From positions 38,279 to 102,278 of the forward strand of contig NZ_JAHKPK010000025.1 of the NCBI RefSeq assembly GCF_018860665.1: a stretch of 64,000 nt of DNA, given 5' to 3'. The first letter of the stretch is position 1; each line of letters begins with the position of its first letter. Made by a program: the position numbers and the translations under genes. The notes below the pieces were generated by a model. It saw nothing but the letters and a program-made list of their open reading frames with translations. It was not told where the DNA came from and did not search any database. The stretch comes from Pacificibacter marinus. GTDB taxonomy: Bacteria; Pseudomonadota; Alphaproteobacteria; Rhodobacterales; Rhodobacteraceae. Shown here in pieces: positions 56,950-64,000 of this stretch.

Positions 56950-57951
56950 ATGGCGGTAAAAGTCGCAATCAACGGATTTGGTCGGATCGGTCGTAATATT
57001 CTGCGTGCTATCATCGAATCTGGTCGCACAGACATCGAAGTGATCGCAATCAACGATCTTGGCCCAGTGGCCACTAACGCGCACCTGTTGCAGTACGATT
57101 CTGTACACGGTCGCTTCCCGTTCCCAGTGACCCACACAGAAGACACAATCGATGTGGGTCGTGGCCCGATCAAAGTCACAGCGATCCGCAACCCTGCGGA
57201 CCTGCCTTGGGCTGACGTCGACATTGTAATGGAATGTACCGGCATCTTTACATCTAAAGAAGCTTGCCAAGCGCACCTCGACAACGGCTCCAGCCGCGTG
57301 TTGATTTCCGCGCCGGGCAAAGACGCCGACAAAACCATCGTGTTTGGTGTGAATGACGACCAACTGACAGCCGACGACATCGTCGTGTCCAACGCCTCTT
57401 GCACGACCAACTGTCTGTCTCCTGTGGCGAAGGTTCTCAACGATAGCATCGGTATCGTTAAAGGCTTTATGACCACGATCCACTCTTACACAGGTGATCA
57501 GCCAACGCTTGATACCATGCACAAAGACCTTTACCGCGCGCGTGCGGCAGCTTTGTCCATGATCCCGACATCTACCGGCGCCGCGAAAGCTGTGGGCCTT
57601 GTGTTGCCAGAGCTCAACGGCAAATTGGATGGCGTCTCTATCCGCGTTCCAACACCGAATGTGTCAGTCGTCGACCTTACATTTGAAGCGGCCCGCGACA
57701 CAACTGTCGAAGAAGTAAACCAGTTGATTCGTGACGCTGCAAACGGCCCGTTCAAAGGCGTTCTAGGCTACACAGACGCACAGCTCGTGTCCTCTGACTT
57801 CAACCACGACCCGCATTCTTCGATCTTCCACACAGACCAAACCAAGGTCATGGAAGGCACAATGGTGCGCATCCTGACGTGGTACGACAACGAATGGGGC
57901 TTTTCTAACCGTATGTCCGACACAGCCGTTGCAATGGGAAAATTCCTGTAA
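56950..57951 (+). CDS. gap: Glyceraldehyde-3-phosphate dehydrogenase, paralogue 2
   Basis: A 333-residue GAPDH with catalytic cysteine in [15 protein letters not shown]. It keeps the aspartate that binds the NAD ribose ([11 protein letters not shown]), and the cofactor-loop pair is Thr-Met (TLDTMHKD). It is therefore more NAD-like than paralogue 1 and is the likely glycolytic enzyme. Its last 15 codons and stop begin a 93-bp tandem repeat that fills the 3' untranslated region. Confidence 0.95.
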   Translation: MAVKVAINGFGRIGRNILRAIIESGRTDIEVIAINDLGPVATNAHLLQYDSVHGRFPFPVTHTEDTIDVGRGPIKVTAIRNPADLPWADVDIVMECTGIFTSKEACQAHLDNGSSRVLISAPGKDADKTIVFGVNDDQLTADDIVVSNASCTTNCLSPVAKVLNDSIGIVKGFMTTIHSYTGDQPTLDTMHKDLYRARAAALSMIPTSTGAAKAVGLVLPELNGKLDGVSIRVPTPNVSVVDLTFEAARDTTVEEVNQLIRDAANGPFKGVLGYTDAQLVSSDFNHDPHSSIFHTDQTKVMEGTMVRILTWYDNEWGFSNRMSDTAVAMGKFL

Positions 57952-58172
57952 AGGCAGACGTCGAAGCCTGTGCAAGCCCTGCTTGCGCAGGACTTTAAAA
58001 ACCGTATGTCCGACACAGCCGTTGCGATGGGAAAATTCCTGTAAAGGCAGACGTTGAAGCCTGTGCAAGCCCTGCTTGCGCAGGACTTTAAAAACCGTAT
58101 GTCCGACACAGCCGTTGCGATGGGAAAATTCCTGTAAAGGCAGATGTAGATGCCTGTGCAAGCCCTGCTTGC
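57907..58172. repeat. 93-bp tandem repeat, about three copies, including the gap stop codon
   Basis: Units start with AACCGTATGTCCGACACAGC at 57907, 58000 and 58093. Copies 1 and 2 differ at two positions; copy 3 is truncated and diverges after about 80 bp. Each unit contains the last 15 codons and TAA of the second gap gene and a hairpin with arms CCTGTGCAAGC and GCTTGCGCAGG. Unit length is a multiple of three, but the first TAA ends the real protein. The gap 57952-58331 holds only this array and the terminator. Confidence 0.95.
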
Positions 58173-58194
58173 GCGGTCACGATTACAACATTCA

Positions 58195-58225
58195 AAAGCC
58201 TCGCCCTGTGCGGGGCTTTTTTTTT
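58195..58225 (+). terminator. Rho-independent terminator after the gap repeat array
   Basis: AAAGCCTCGC and GCGGGGCTTT pair with one wobble and are followed by a long T run. It ends the second gap transcript after the three repeat hairpins. Confidence 0.9.
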
Positions 58226-58331
58226 GCAATCCCCCTCAAGCTTTGTCGGCTTGCTCATTGATTTTCCGCCCATGAATGAGCATATGTAGGTCTGAGCCCA
58301 TATGCCCCCAAAATGACGATTTATCCAATTC

Positions 58332-58982
58332 ATGATTAATTTCCAGACGATCCTAAGCGAATTTATTACCCTTTGGGTCGTGATTGATCCTATCGGCACT
58401 CTTCCCGTCTTTATCGCCGCGACAGCCTCGTTGAACCCTCGGCTTTCCAGAAAAGTCGCCATACGTGCGACTGCGACAGCTTTCGCGATTTTGTTGGTGT
58501 TTATTGTCTTTGGTCAGGTTGTGCTGGACGCGCTTGGCCTCGGTTTGCCATCGTTCCAAATTGCTGGCGGCCTTGTGCTGTTTCTCTTTGCCATGACGAT
58601 GATTTTTGGGGATGGGAAACCCCAACAGGAAACGGGGCAGACATCCCCAGAAACGAAATCCCTATCTTTGCACGCACGCCGCGTGGCAGTCTTTCCCTTG
58701 GCGATGCCATCTATCGCCTCGCCGGGTGCCATGTTGGCGGTGGTCATGTTAACAGACAATGATCGTTTTTCAGTGGCCCATCAAATGATGACAGCCACGG
58801 TCATGACCCTCATCTTGATCATCACACTGGGTATACTGCTGGCTGCGCGCCCCATTTTGCGGATACTGCGCGACACAGGGGCTGCAATTGTCAGCCGTGT
58901 GATGGGCATGATTTTAGCAGCAGTTGCGGTCGACACAGTGCTGCAAGGTTTTGTGGCCATTGGCGTCATTCCAGACTTCTAA
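58332..58982 (+). CDS. MarC family integral membrane protein
   Basis: A 216-residue protein with six hydrophobic segments. LWVVIDPIGTLPVFIAAT near the N-terminus and PLAMPSIASPGAMLAVVML in the middle are the two halves of the MarC signature. Despite the name, MarC proteins have no proven role in antibiotic resistance; they may be exporters. The gene stands alone. Confidence 0.9.
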   Translation: MINFQTILSEFITLWVVIDPIGTLPVFIAATASLNPRLSRKVAIRATATAFAILLVFIVFGQVVLDALGLGLPSFQIAGGLVLFLFAMTMIFGDGKPQQETGQTSPETKSLSLHARRVAVFPLAMPSIASPGAMLAVVMLTDNDRFSVAHQMMTATVMTLILIITLGILLAARPILRILRDTGAAIVSRVMGMILAAVAVDTVLQGFVAIGVIPDF

Positions 58983-59067
58983 CGCCCCCGAACACCTAAT
59001 GTCATGAACGCCGTCGCAGAAGTATAATTGCAGCGATTTGTCGTTGATCTGCTGTTAAAGTCCCAAT

Positions 59068-59565
59068 TTAGCGGCTGCCCAGCTTGTCTTTCAAGCGCAG
59101 CTCGATCTCTGGCGTGACGAATTTGGACACGTCACCGCCAAGGCGTGCGATTTCTTTGACCAGTTTAGAGGCAATCGCCTGATGCCGCGCTTCGGCCATT
59201 AAAAACACGGTTTCGATACTATCGTCCAGCGCTCTATTCATGCCAACCATCTGATATTCATATTCAAAATCGGCGACAGCTCGCAAGCCTCGTACAATGA
59301 TTGACGCCCCGACATCCGCCGCACATTGGATCAGCAAGTTTTCAAACGGGTGAACAACCACTTCGCATCCCGTATCTTGCGACAATTGTGCGCAAATCGG
59401 CTCAAGCATGGCCACACGTTCCTCAAGAGAAAACAATGGTCCCTTGGATCGGTTGATTGCGACACCAATCACCAAACGATCCACCAAGGCACAGCCTCGG
59501 CGGATGATATCAAGATGACCGTGAGTGACTGGATCGAAGGTTCCAGGGTATAGCCCAATGCGCAT
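59068..59565 (-). CDS. coaD: Phosphopantetheine adenylyltransferase
   Basis: A 165-residue enzyme of coenzyme A synthesis. It starts MRIGLYPGTFDPVTHGHLDI after AAAGGAGA; the T/HxGH nucleotidyltransferase motif is in THGHLD. The second signature is MAEARHQAIASKLVKEIARLGGDVSKFVTP, positions typical of CoaD. The longer upstream frame is not used. Confidence 0.96.
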   Translation of the reverse strand: MRIGLYPGTFDPVTHGHLDIIRRGCALVDRLVIGVAINRSKGPLFSLEERVAMLEPICAQLSQDTGCEVVVHPFENLLIQCAADVGASIIVRGLRAVADFEYEYQMVGMNRALDDSIETVFLMAEARHQAIASKLVKEIARLGGDVSKFVTPEIELRLKDKLGSR

Positions 59566-59760
59566 CGCATTCTCCTTTTGCTTGAGCGAACGCAACAATA
59601 TTGCGCCCCCAATTGCAAGCACAAGTCGACAGTTTTTCACCTCAGCTTGAAACTGTCACCGCCCCACATCAAAGCATTCACTGAACAGGGCCTCTACCCC
59701 ATTCTGACAGACAAAGCTCTCAGCAATGGCGATAGAGGGTGATGGATCATTCTCGCTCCA

Positions 59761-60195
59761 TCAATGCCCCATAATCATGCCCTCAAGGGCCGAGTTTTCC
59801 ATCGCAAGCTGCGACAACCGCGCGGACACCACATCGCCGATAGACACAAGGCCCACCAATTTTCCGCCATCGACCACAGGCATGTGGCGAAAACGCCCCG
59901 AGCTCATGCGTTCAAGCACGGCCAAAGCGGTGTCATCGGACACGCATGTTTGTAGCTTTGTCGTCATCAAGTCGGACACTTTGCGCTTCAACACGCTTGC
60001 GCCTTCTTTGCCCAGCTCACGCACAACATCACGTTCGGACAAAATGCCATCAAACCCGCCGACTTTGCTTTGAACAATAACAGCACCGATTTTTTTCGAT
60101 GACAAAAGCTCTGCAGCTGCGGCAATCGTCATATCTGGTCCGATTGTAACAATCTCTGCAATGTCTTTTTCTTTTAGAATCTGACCGACTAACAT
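59761..60195 (-). CDS. Tandem CBS-domain protein
   Basis: A 144-residue protein made of two CBS motifs (about 10-65 and 75-135). GGFDGILSERDVVRELG and GKLVGLVSIGDVVSARL show the typical (G)xVSxxDV ends. CBS pairs bind adenine nucleotides and regulate partner proteins. No partner is fused or adjacent, so the role is unknown. Confidence 0.9.
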   Translation of the reverse strand: MLVGQILKEKDIAEIVTIGPDMTIAAAAELLSSKKIGAVIVQSKVGGFDGILSERDVVRELGKEGASVLKRKVSDLMTTKLQTCVSDDTALAVLERMSSGRFRHMPVVDGGKLVGLVSIGDVVSARLSQLAMENSALEGMIMGH

Positions 60196-60252
60196 AATTC
60201 CTCCTTAATTGTCCTGCTCCCACCTTCAGCGTCCGTCAGACAGCCTCATGTG

Positions 60253-61143
60253 TCAAGCATCACCTTCAAGCTCTTCGACGACAATTTTCATCTCACTCAC
60301 CAAAAGATCGGCAAATCGCGTAAGGCGTTCCACCTTGCGATCATCCGCATGACGGATCAAATAGAAAGCCCGCTTGAGCCGAAAATCGTCAGGCAAAATG
60401 CGCACCATGCGTTGAACATGTGGTAGGCAAAAATCATGCACGACACCGACCCCCAAACCCGCTTTGATCATGTGCAACTGCACCGACACCGTATTCGATG
60501 AAAAATCCGCCGTGGCACCACCGATACTGTCTAAGTAGTCGAGTTCTTTATCAAAAATCAAATCGGGGACATAACCGACAATCTTATGTTTTTTCACATC
60601 ATCTAGGGTTTCGATCTCGCCTTCTTGCTTCAGATACCAGCGCATCGCCGCCAGTGAGAGGTGATAATCCGTTATCTTTTGCACCAAAAGACGCCCCGTT
60701 TGCGGCGCACTGACAGAAATCACCAGATCCGCTTCGCGCTTGGACAGGCTGATCACCCGCGGCAAGGCCACGACTTGCACCTGCAAATCAGGATGCTGAG
60801 CCGCGATGCGCGCCAAGACTTTAGGCAAAACAAAATTTGCACAGCCATCTGGTGCACCCAAACGGATCACCCCGTTCAATGTGTCCCCCTTGCCTTCCAA
60901 ATCAGCCGCGCCCAAGGTCATGGCCTTTTCCGCGTCTTCCGCATGGGTCAACAATCGTGCACCGTCACGTGTCAAATCATACCCCTGTGGAGACTTGGCA
61001 AACAATGTCACGCTCATGCCGTGCTCAAGACGTGCCACCCGCCGCCCCACTGTTGCAGGGTCCATTTTCAGTGCGCGTCCAGCCCCAGACAGGCTTTCGG
61101 TGCGTGCCACAGCCAAAAACACGCGTATATCATCCCAATTCAT
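60253..61143 (-). CDS. LysR-family regulator divergent from mmsA
   Basis: A 296-residue LysR regulator with HTH ESLSGAGRALKMDPATVGRRVARLEH (about 15-40) and an effector domain from residue 90. It diverges from mmsA across 140 bp, the usual layout for a regulator of the adjacent gene. Similar LysR genes accompany mmsA in roseobacters as I recall. The ligand is unknown; a valine or myo-inositol catabolite would be logical. Confidence 0.88.
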   Translation of the reverse strand: MNWDDIRVFLAVARTESLSGAGRALKMDPATVGRRVARLEHGMSVTLFAKSPQGYDLTRDGARLLTHAEDAEKAMTLGAADLEGKGDTLNGVIRLGAPDGCANFVLPKVLARIAAQHPDLQVQVVALPRVISLSKREADLVISVSAPQTGRLLVQKITDYHLSLAAMRWYLKQEGEIETLDDVKKHKIVGYVPDLIFDKELDYLDSIGGATADFSSNTVSVQLHMIKAGLGVGVVHDFCLPHVQRMVRILPDDFRLKRAFYLIRHADDRKVERLTRFADLLVSEMKIVVEELEGDA

Positions 61144-61283
61144 CTACTCACCCCGTATTTATCTGCTCAAATGCACATCGCCTCACAGGGTTTTGCATTT
61201 TTGCATTTCTTTTTTGAATTATTGCCTCTTTTTCAGACATTTTCGCAAGAGTAGATTGGAAAAAAATGCCTTAGGAGGATTTC

Positions 61284-62783
61284 ATGCAAGAGCTCACTCA
61301 CTACATCAACGGCGCGCACGTCAAAGGCACATCTGGCCGCTTTGCAGACGTTTACAATCCAGCCACAGGCGAAGTTCAAGCGCGTGTGCCGCTTGCGACC
61401 CCTGATGAAGTTGCAGACGCGGTTGAAAAAGCCGCGATTGCGCAAGTGGAATGGGCCAAAGTGAACCCACAACGTCGCGCCCGTGTCATGATGAAATTCG
61501 GTGCCTTGATCAATGAGCACATGGAAGAGTTGGCCGAACTCGTTGCACGTGAACACGGCAAAACCATCCCAGACGCCAAAGGCGACGTCCAGCGCGGTTT
61601 GGAAGTGGTCGAAGTGTGCATGGGCGCGCCTGCGATGCTCAAAGGCGAATTCATGGACAGCGCAGGCCCAGGCATCGACTTGACCTCTATGCGCCAAGCT
61701 TTGGGCGTTGTGGCAGGCATCACGCCGTTCAATTTCCCTGCGATGATCCCGCTGTGGAAAATGGCCCCTGCGATTGTGTGCGGCAACGCGATGATCTTGA
61801 AACCCTCCGAACGCGTGCCCTCTACAGCTTTACGTTTGGCGGAATTGTTTTCTGAAGCGGGTCTACCTGATGGCGTGCTGCAAGTGATTAACGGCGATAA
61901 AGAAGCTGTTGATACCCTGCTCGACAATGACACGATCCAAGCAGTCGGCTTTGTTGGCTCAACGCCAATCGCGCAATACATCTACGGTCGTGCAGCCACC
62001 AATGGCAAACGCGCGCAGTGTTTTGGCGGCGCGAAAAACCATATGATCATCATGCCGGACGCGGATCTCGACAAAGCATCTGACGCATTGATCGGCGCTG
62101 GTTTTGGCGCGGCAGGCGAACGCTGTATGGCGATTTCTGTGGCTGTGCCCGTGGGCAAAGACACGGCTGACAAACTCGTTGCGAAATTGCTGCCCAAAAT
62201 CGAAGCCTTGAAAGTCGGTCCTTATACGGCGGGCGACGACGTGGATTATGGGCCTGTGATCACCTCCGCATCCTTGGAACGCATCACAGGCCTTATCGCC
62301 TCTGGTGTTGAGCAAGGCGCGACGCTGGCCATCGACGGGCGTGATTTCGCGTTACAAGGCTATGAGAACGGCTATTTCATCGGCCCAACACTGTTTGATG
62401 ACGTGACCCCGGACATGGACATCTACAAAGAAGAAATCTTTGGCCCTGTATTGACCACAGTGCGCGCAGACAATTACGAAGACGCGCTCAAACTGGTCAT
62501 GGACAACCAATACGGCAACGGCACCGCGATCTATACCGCTGACGGTGACACAGCGCGTGATTTTGCGTCTCGTGTCAATGTGGGCATGGTGGGCATCAAC
62601 TTCCCGATCCCAGTGCCTTTGTCTTACTTTTCGTTCGGCGGCTGGAAAAAATCAGCCTTTGGCGATTTGAACCAATACGGTCCTGACGCGTTCAAGTTCT
62701 ACACCAAGACGAAAACCGTCACATCCCGTTGGTATTCTGGCATCAAAGATGGCGCTGCGTTGAATTTCAAAGCGCTCGATTAA
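61284..62783 (+). CDS. mmsA: Methylmalonate-semialdehyde dehydrogenase (CoA-acylating)
   Basis: A 499-residue aldehyde dehydrogenase that converts methylmalonate or malonate semialdehyde to propionyl- or acetyl-CoA. The catalytic cysteine is in GAAGERCMAISVAVPVGK, which is MmsA-specific, and GITPFNFPAMIPLWKMAPAI is also characteristic. NAD+ and CoA are the cofactors. It acts in valine, thymine and inositol degradation. GGAGGA lies just before the ATG, and a terminator follows. Confidence 0.95.
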   Translation: MQELTHYINGAHVKGTSGRFADVYNPATGEVQARVPLATPDEVADAVEKAAIAQVEWAKVNPQRRARVMMKFGALINEHMEELAELVAREHGKTIPDAKGDVQRGLEVVEVCMGAPAMLKGEFMDSAGPGIDLTSMRQALGVVAGITPFNFPAMIPLWKMAPAIVCGNAMILKPSERVPSTALRLAELFSEAGLPDGVLQVINGDKEAVDTLLDNDTIQAVGFVGSTPIAQYIYGRAATNGKRAQCFGGAKNHMIIMPDADLDKASDALIGAGFGAAGERCMAISVAVPVGKDTADKLVAKLLPKIEALKVGPYTAGDDVDYGPVITSASLERITGLIASGVEQGATLAIDGRDFALQGYENGYFIGPTLFDDVTPDMDIYKEEIFGPVLTTVRADNYEDALKLVMDNQYGNGTAIYTADGDTARDFASRVNVGMVGINFPIPVPLSYFSFGGWKKSAFGDLNQYGPDAFKFYTKTKTVTSRWYSGIKDGAALNFKALD

Positions 62784-62812
62784 GCGCTAAACTACACAAA
62801 TACGATTAATGA

Positions 62813-62843
62813 GGCGGGTTGTCGTTAGAAAGCCCGCCCTTTT
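62813..62843 (+). terminator. Probable terminator of mmsA
   Basis: GGCGGG and CCCGCC pair around a 14-nt loop, followed by CTTTTC. Moderate strength. Confidence 0.65.
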
Positions 62844-62960
62844 CTATTCAATTTCCAACATTCGTTTCAAAACAGGATTTCAGCTGAACTTGGTGACCTT
62901 GTCACAGACAGCCCCGCGCCACTTATGCGATGTTCAATAAAACATCAGGGGAGTTACACC

Positions 62961-63164
62961 ATGTTTTCTAAGAATGTCGGCAAGATTGACCGTATCATCC
63001 GCATCGTCGTCGGAGTCGCGCTTTTGGCTGGGTTTGTGATCAACGCAGACGCAGCTTACCGCTGGCTCTACCTCATCGGTATCGTGCCCTTGGTCACGGG
63101 TTTGATGAGCAGTTGCGCTTTGTATTCCCTCATCGGGATCAACACCTGTAAAATCAAAAAATAA
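62961..63164 (+). CDS. DUF2892 (YgaP-like) small membrane protein
   Basis: A 67-residue protein with two membrane segments, starting MFSKNVGKIDRIIRIVVG after GGGGAG; the longer frame upstream is unlikely. The pattern KNVGKIDRIIR...GIVPLVTGLMSSCALYSLIGINTC is the DUF2892 inner-membrane domain found fused to or beside rhodaneses. The conserved cysteines (SSCALY, NTCKIK) suggest sulfur chemistry. It converges on a Crp/Fnr regulator gene with 19 bp between stops. Confidence 0.88.
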   Translation: MFSKNVGKIDRIIRIVVGVALLAGFVINADAAYRWLYLIGIVPLVTGLMSSCALYSLIGINTCKIKK

Positions 63165-63183
63165 AGGCTCAACGCGCTTTGCG

Positions 63184-63840
63184 CTACCCTGCTTCAGACA
63201 GGGTTTCCAAAGCGCTGCGATCCGTCAACGTGACTGCGCCTCGGGCGGTGGAAACCCATCCGCGGCGCTGGAACTCTTGCAATTGCCGCGAAATCACTTC
63301 GCGTGCTGTGCCCAGCTCTGCGGCCAGTTGCGCATGGGTCGCTGACAACTTGTCATCTGGTCCTGCCAGTTCCACCAGTTTATGCGCCAGACGAATATCG
63401 ACCTTTTGAAAGGCTATTTCTTCGATCACATGGAACAAATCAGTAATGCGGCGCGAATAAGCTGAGAACACGAAATTCCGGAACGATTTCGAGCCAGCCA
63501 CAAGATCATCAAACACAATACGCGGAATCGCTACCGCTTTGACGTCGGTCTCTGCAATGCCTTCGGCGGCGTAGTTTTCATAGGCCAACAGACAGGCTGT
63601 CGTCAGCACACAGCTTTCGCCCGCATGTACGCGGTACAGGACAATCTCGCGCCCGCCTTCTGTAATCTGTTGCACACGCACGACGCCGTCCAGCAACAGC
63701 AATAGGTTTTCAGGCGAATTCCCAGGGCCAAACAGCACGGTTTTTTGGGGCAGATTCACGATCTGAGATTTCGACACCAAGGTGTTGCGCAAGCTGTCCT
63801 CAAGCTGAGACAGCCCTGCAAATCTATCAATCCAGTCCAT
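63184..63840 (-). CDS. Crp/Fnr family transcription regulator
   Basis: A 218-residue regulator: cyclic-nucleotide-binding-type beta-roll (about 15-125) and C-terminal winged helix with HAQLAAELGTAREVISRQLQEFQRRGW. It has no FNR-type N-terminal cysteine cluster; a single cysteine pair in ESCVLTTACLL lies inside the sensor domain. The effector is unknown. It converges on the DUF2892 gene, a pairing that may reflect a sulfur- or redox-responsive function. Confidence 0.88.
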   Translation of the reverse strand: MDWIDRFAGLSQLEDSLRNTLVSKSQIVNLPQKTVLFGPGNSPENLLLLLDGVVRVQQITEGGREIVLYRVHAGESCVLTTACLLAYENYAAEGIAETDVKAVAIPRIVFDDLVAGSKSFRNFVFSAYSRRITDLFHVIEEIAFQKVDIRLAHKLVELAGPDDKLSATHAQLAAELGTAREVISRQLQEFQRRGWVSTARGAVTLTDRSALETLSEAG

Positions 63841-63894
63841 AGTCGCCTTTGCCTTTGTGCATAACCAAAACGGCTATGTTCATTGCCTTGTTGT

Positions 63895-64000
63895 TTAAAA
63901 CGACGTGGCCTCTGTCACAATTTCAGTCAACAAGTCTTCAACCATTTGCATCGGGCCTTCGGGATAGTCACGATGACCTATTGTCACCTTACCTGCTTGG
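63895..64000 (-). CDS. Unidentified protein, C-terminal end
   Basis: The last 34 codons of a gene entering from the right edge. The visible end reads ...GHRDYPEGPMQMVEDLLTE..., terminating in EATSF. The sequence is acidic and helical and too short to assign. It lies 55 bp upstream of the Crp/Fnr gene on the same strand. Confidence 0.55.
   Translation of the reverse strand, partial: QAGKVTIGHRDYPEGPMQMVEDLLTEIVTEATSF

Noticed and set aside
57907-58172. Possible CRISPR-like array
   Set aside because: The units are contiguous 93-bp tandem copies without unique spacers, derived from the end of gap, and no cas genes are near.
57763-58229. Minus-strand frames of 132 and 153 residues with internal protein repeats across the end of gap
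   Set aside because: They are reverse-strand readings of the 93-bp DNA repeat and the gap coding sequence; the repetition in the protein is only a product of the DNA triplication.

Overview
The window reads as a chromosomal segment of a marine alphaproteobacterium of the order Rhodobacterales (roseobacter group). The evidence is a gene-transfer-agent (GTA) type holin/endolysin cassette, a DctPQM TRAP transporter with a DctB/DctD-type two-component system, a VtlR/LsrB-type LysR regulator, direct-repeat (GAAC-N7-GAAC) SOS boxes before lexA, and the gene runs trpGD / trpC-moaC-moeA-lexA-comEC-gltX-gltA. Base composition is moderately GC-rich. I saw no rRNA, tRNA, CRISPR array or insertion sequence. 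Almost all the sequence is coding.

Layout. 1-8.3 kb (minus strand): start of a dihydrolipoamide dehydrogenase gene, a DUF924 protein, an MFS exporter, a GNAT/LysE pair, queA and a large AsmA/YhdP-like envelope protein. 8.5-13.7 kb (plus): a Bcp peroxiredoxin overlapping a DUF455 ferritin-like protein, an M23 peptidase overlapping a bactofilin, a DMT permease and a HAD dehalogenase. 13.7-16.8 kb (minus): a GNAT, a DUF2189 membrane protein and a divergent polysaccharide deacetylase. 17.0-18.6 kb: trpG-trpD. 18.7-28.1 kb: an accessory block holding an RbsD/FucU-like protein, dctM-dctQ-dctP, dctD-dctB, a cytochrome P450 and an AT-rich secreted protein. This block separates trpGD from trpC. 28.3-37.3 kb: trpC-moaC-moeA, lexA, a frameshifted comEC, gltX and gltA. 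37.4-46.5 kb (minus): an enoyl-CoA hydratase, ccmH/ccmF, a five-gene overlapping GTA-type lysis cassette, ccmE, argC, murI and an acyltransferase. 46.8-51.8 kb (plus): a vtlR-like regulator, a candidate sRNA, purL, a Cys-cluster protein, a BolA-family protein and a monothiol glutaredoxin. 51.9-58.2 kb: zapA and a coiled-coil partner on the minus strand, then tkt, two gap paralogues and a 49-residue membrane protein on the plus strand. 58.3-64 kb: marC, coaD, a CBS protein, LysR/mmsA, a DUF2892 protein, a Crp/Fnr regulator and the end of an unidentified gene.

How the genes work together. tkt and the two gap genes serve central carbon metabolism. LacI-type palindromes precede both gap genes, and the paralogues differ at cofactor-specificity positions. 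The TRAP locus is self-contained: sensor kinase, response regulator, two matching 18-bp operators 33 bp apart, and transporter. Its DctD has lost the sigma-54 contact loop and the Walker A lysine. The lysis cassette lies between ccmE and ccmF and carries three small translationally coupled genes.

The most interesting items are the degenerate DctD with its operators, the candidate AbcR-like sRNA beside the VtlR-like gene, the extended GTA lysis cassette, the 7-bp duplication that breaks comEC, and a recurring pattern of tandem duplications that begin at or span stop codons (gap, dctM, the AsmA-like gene).
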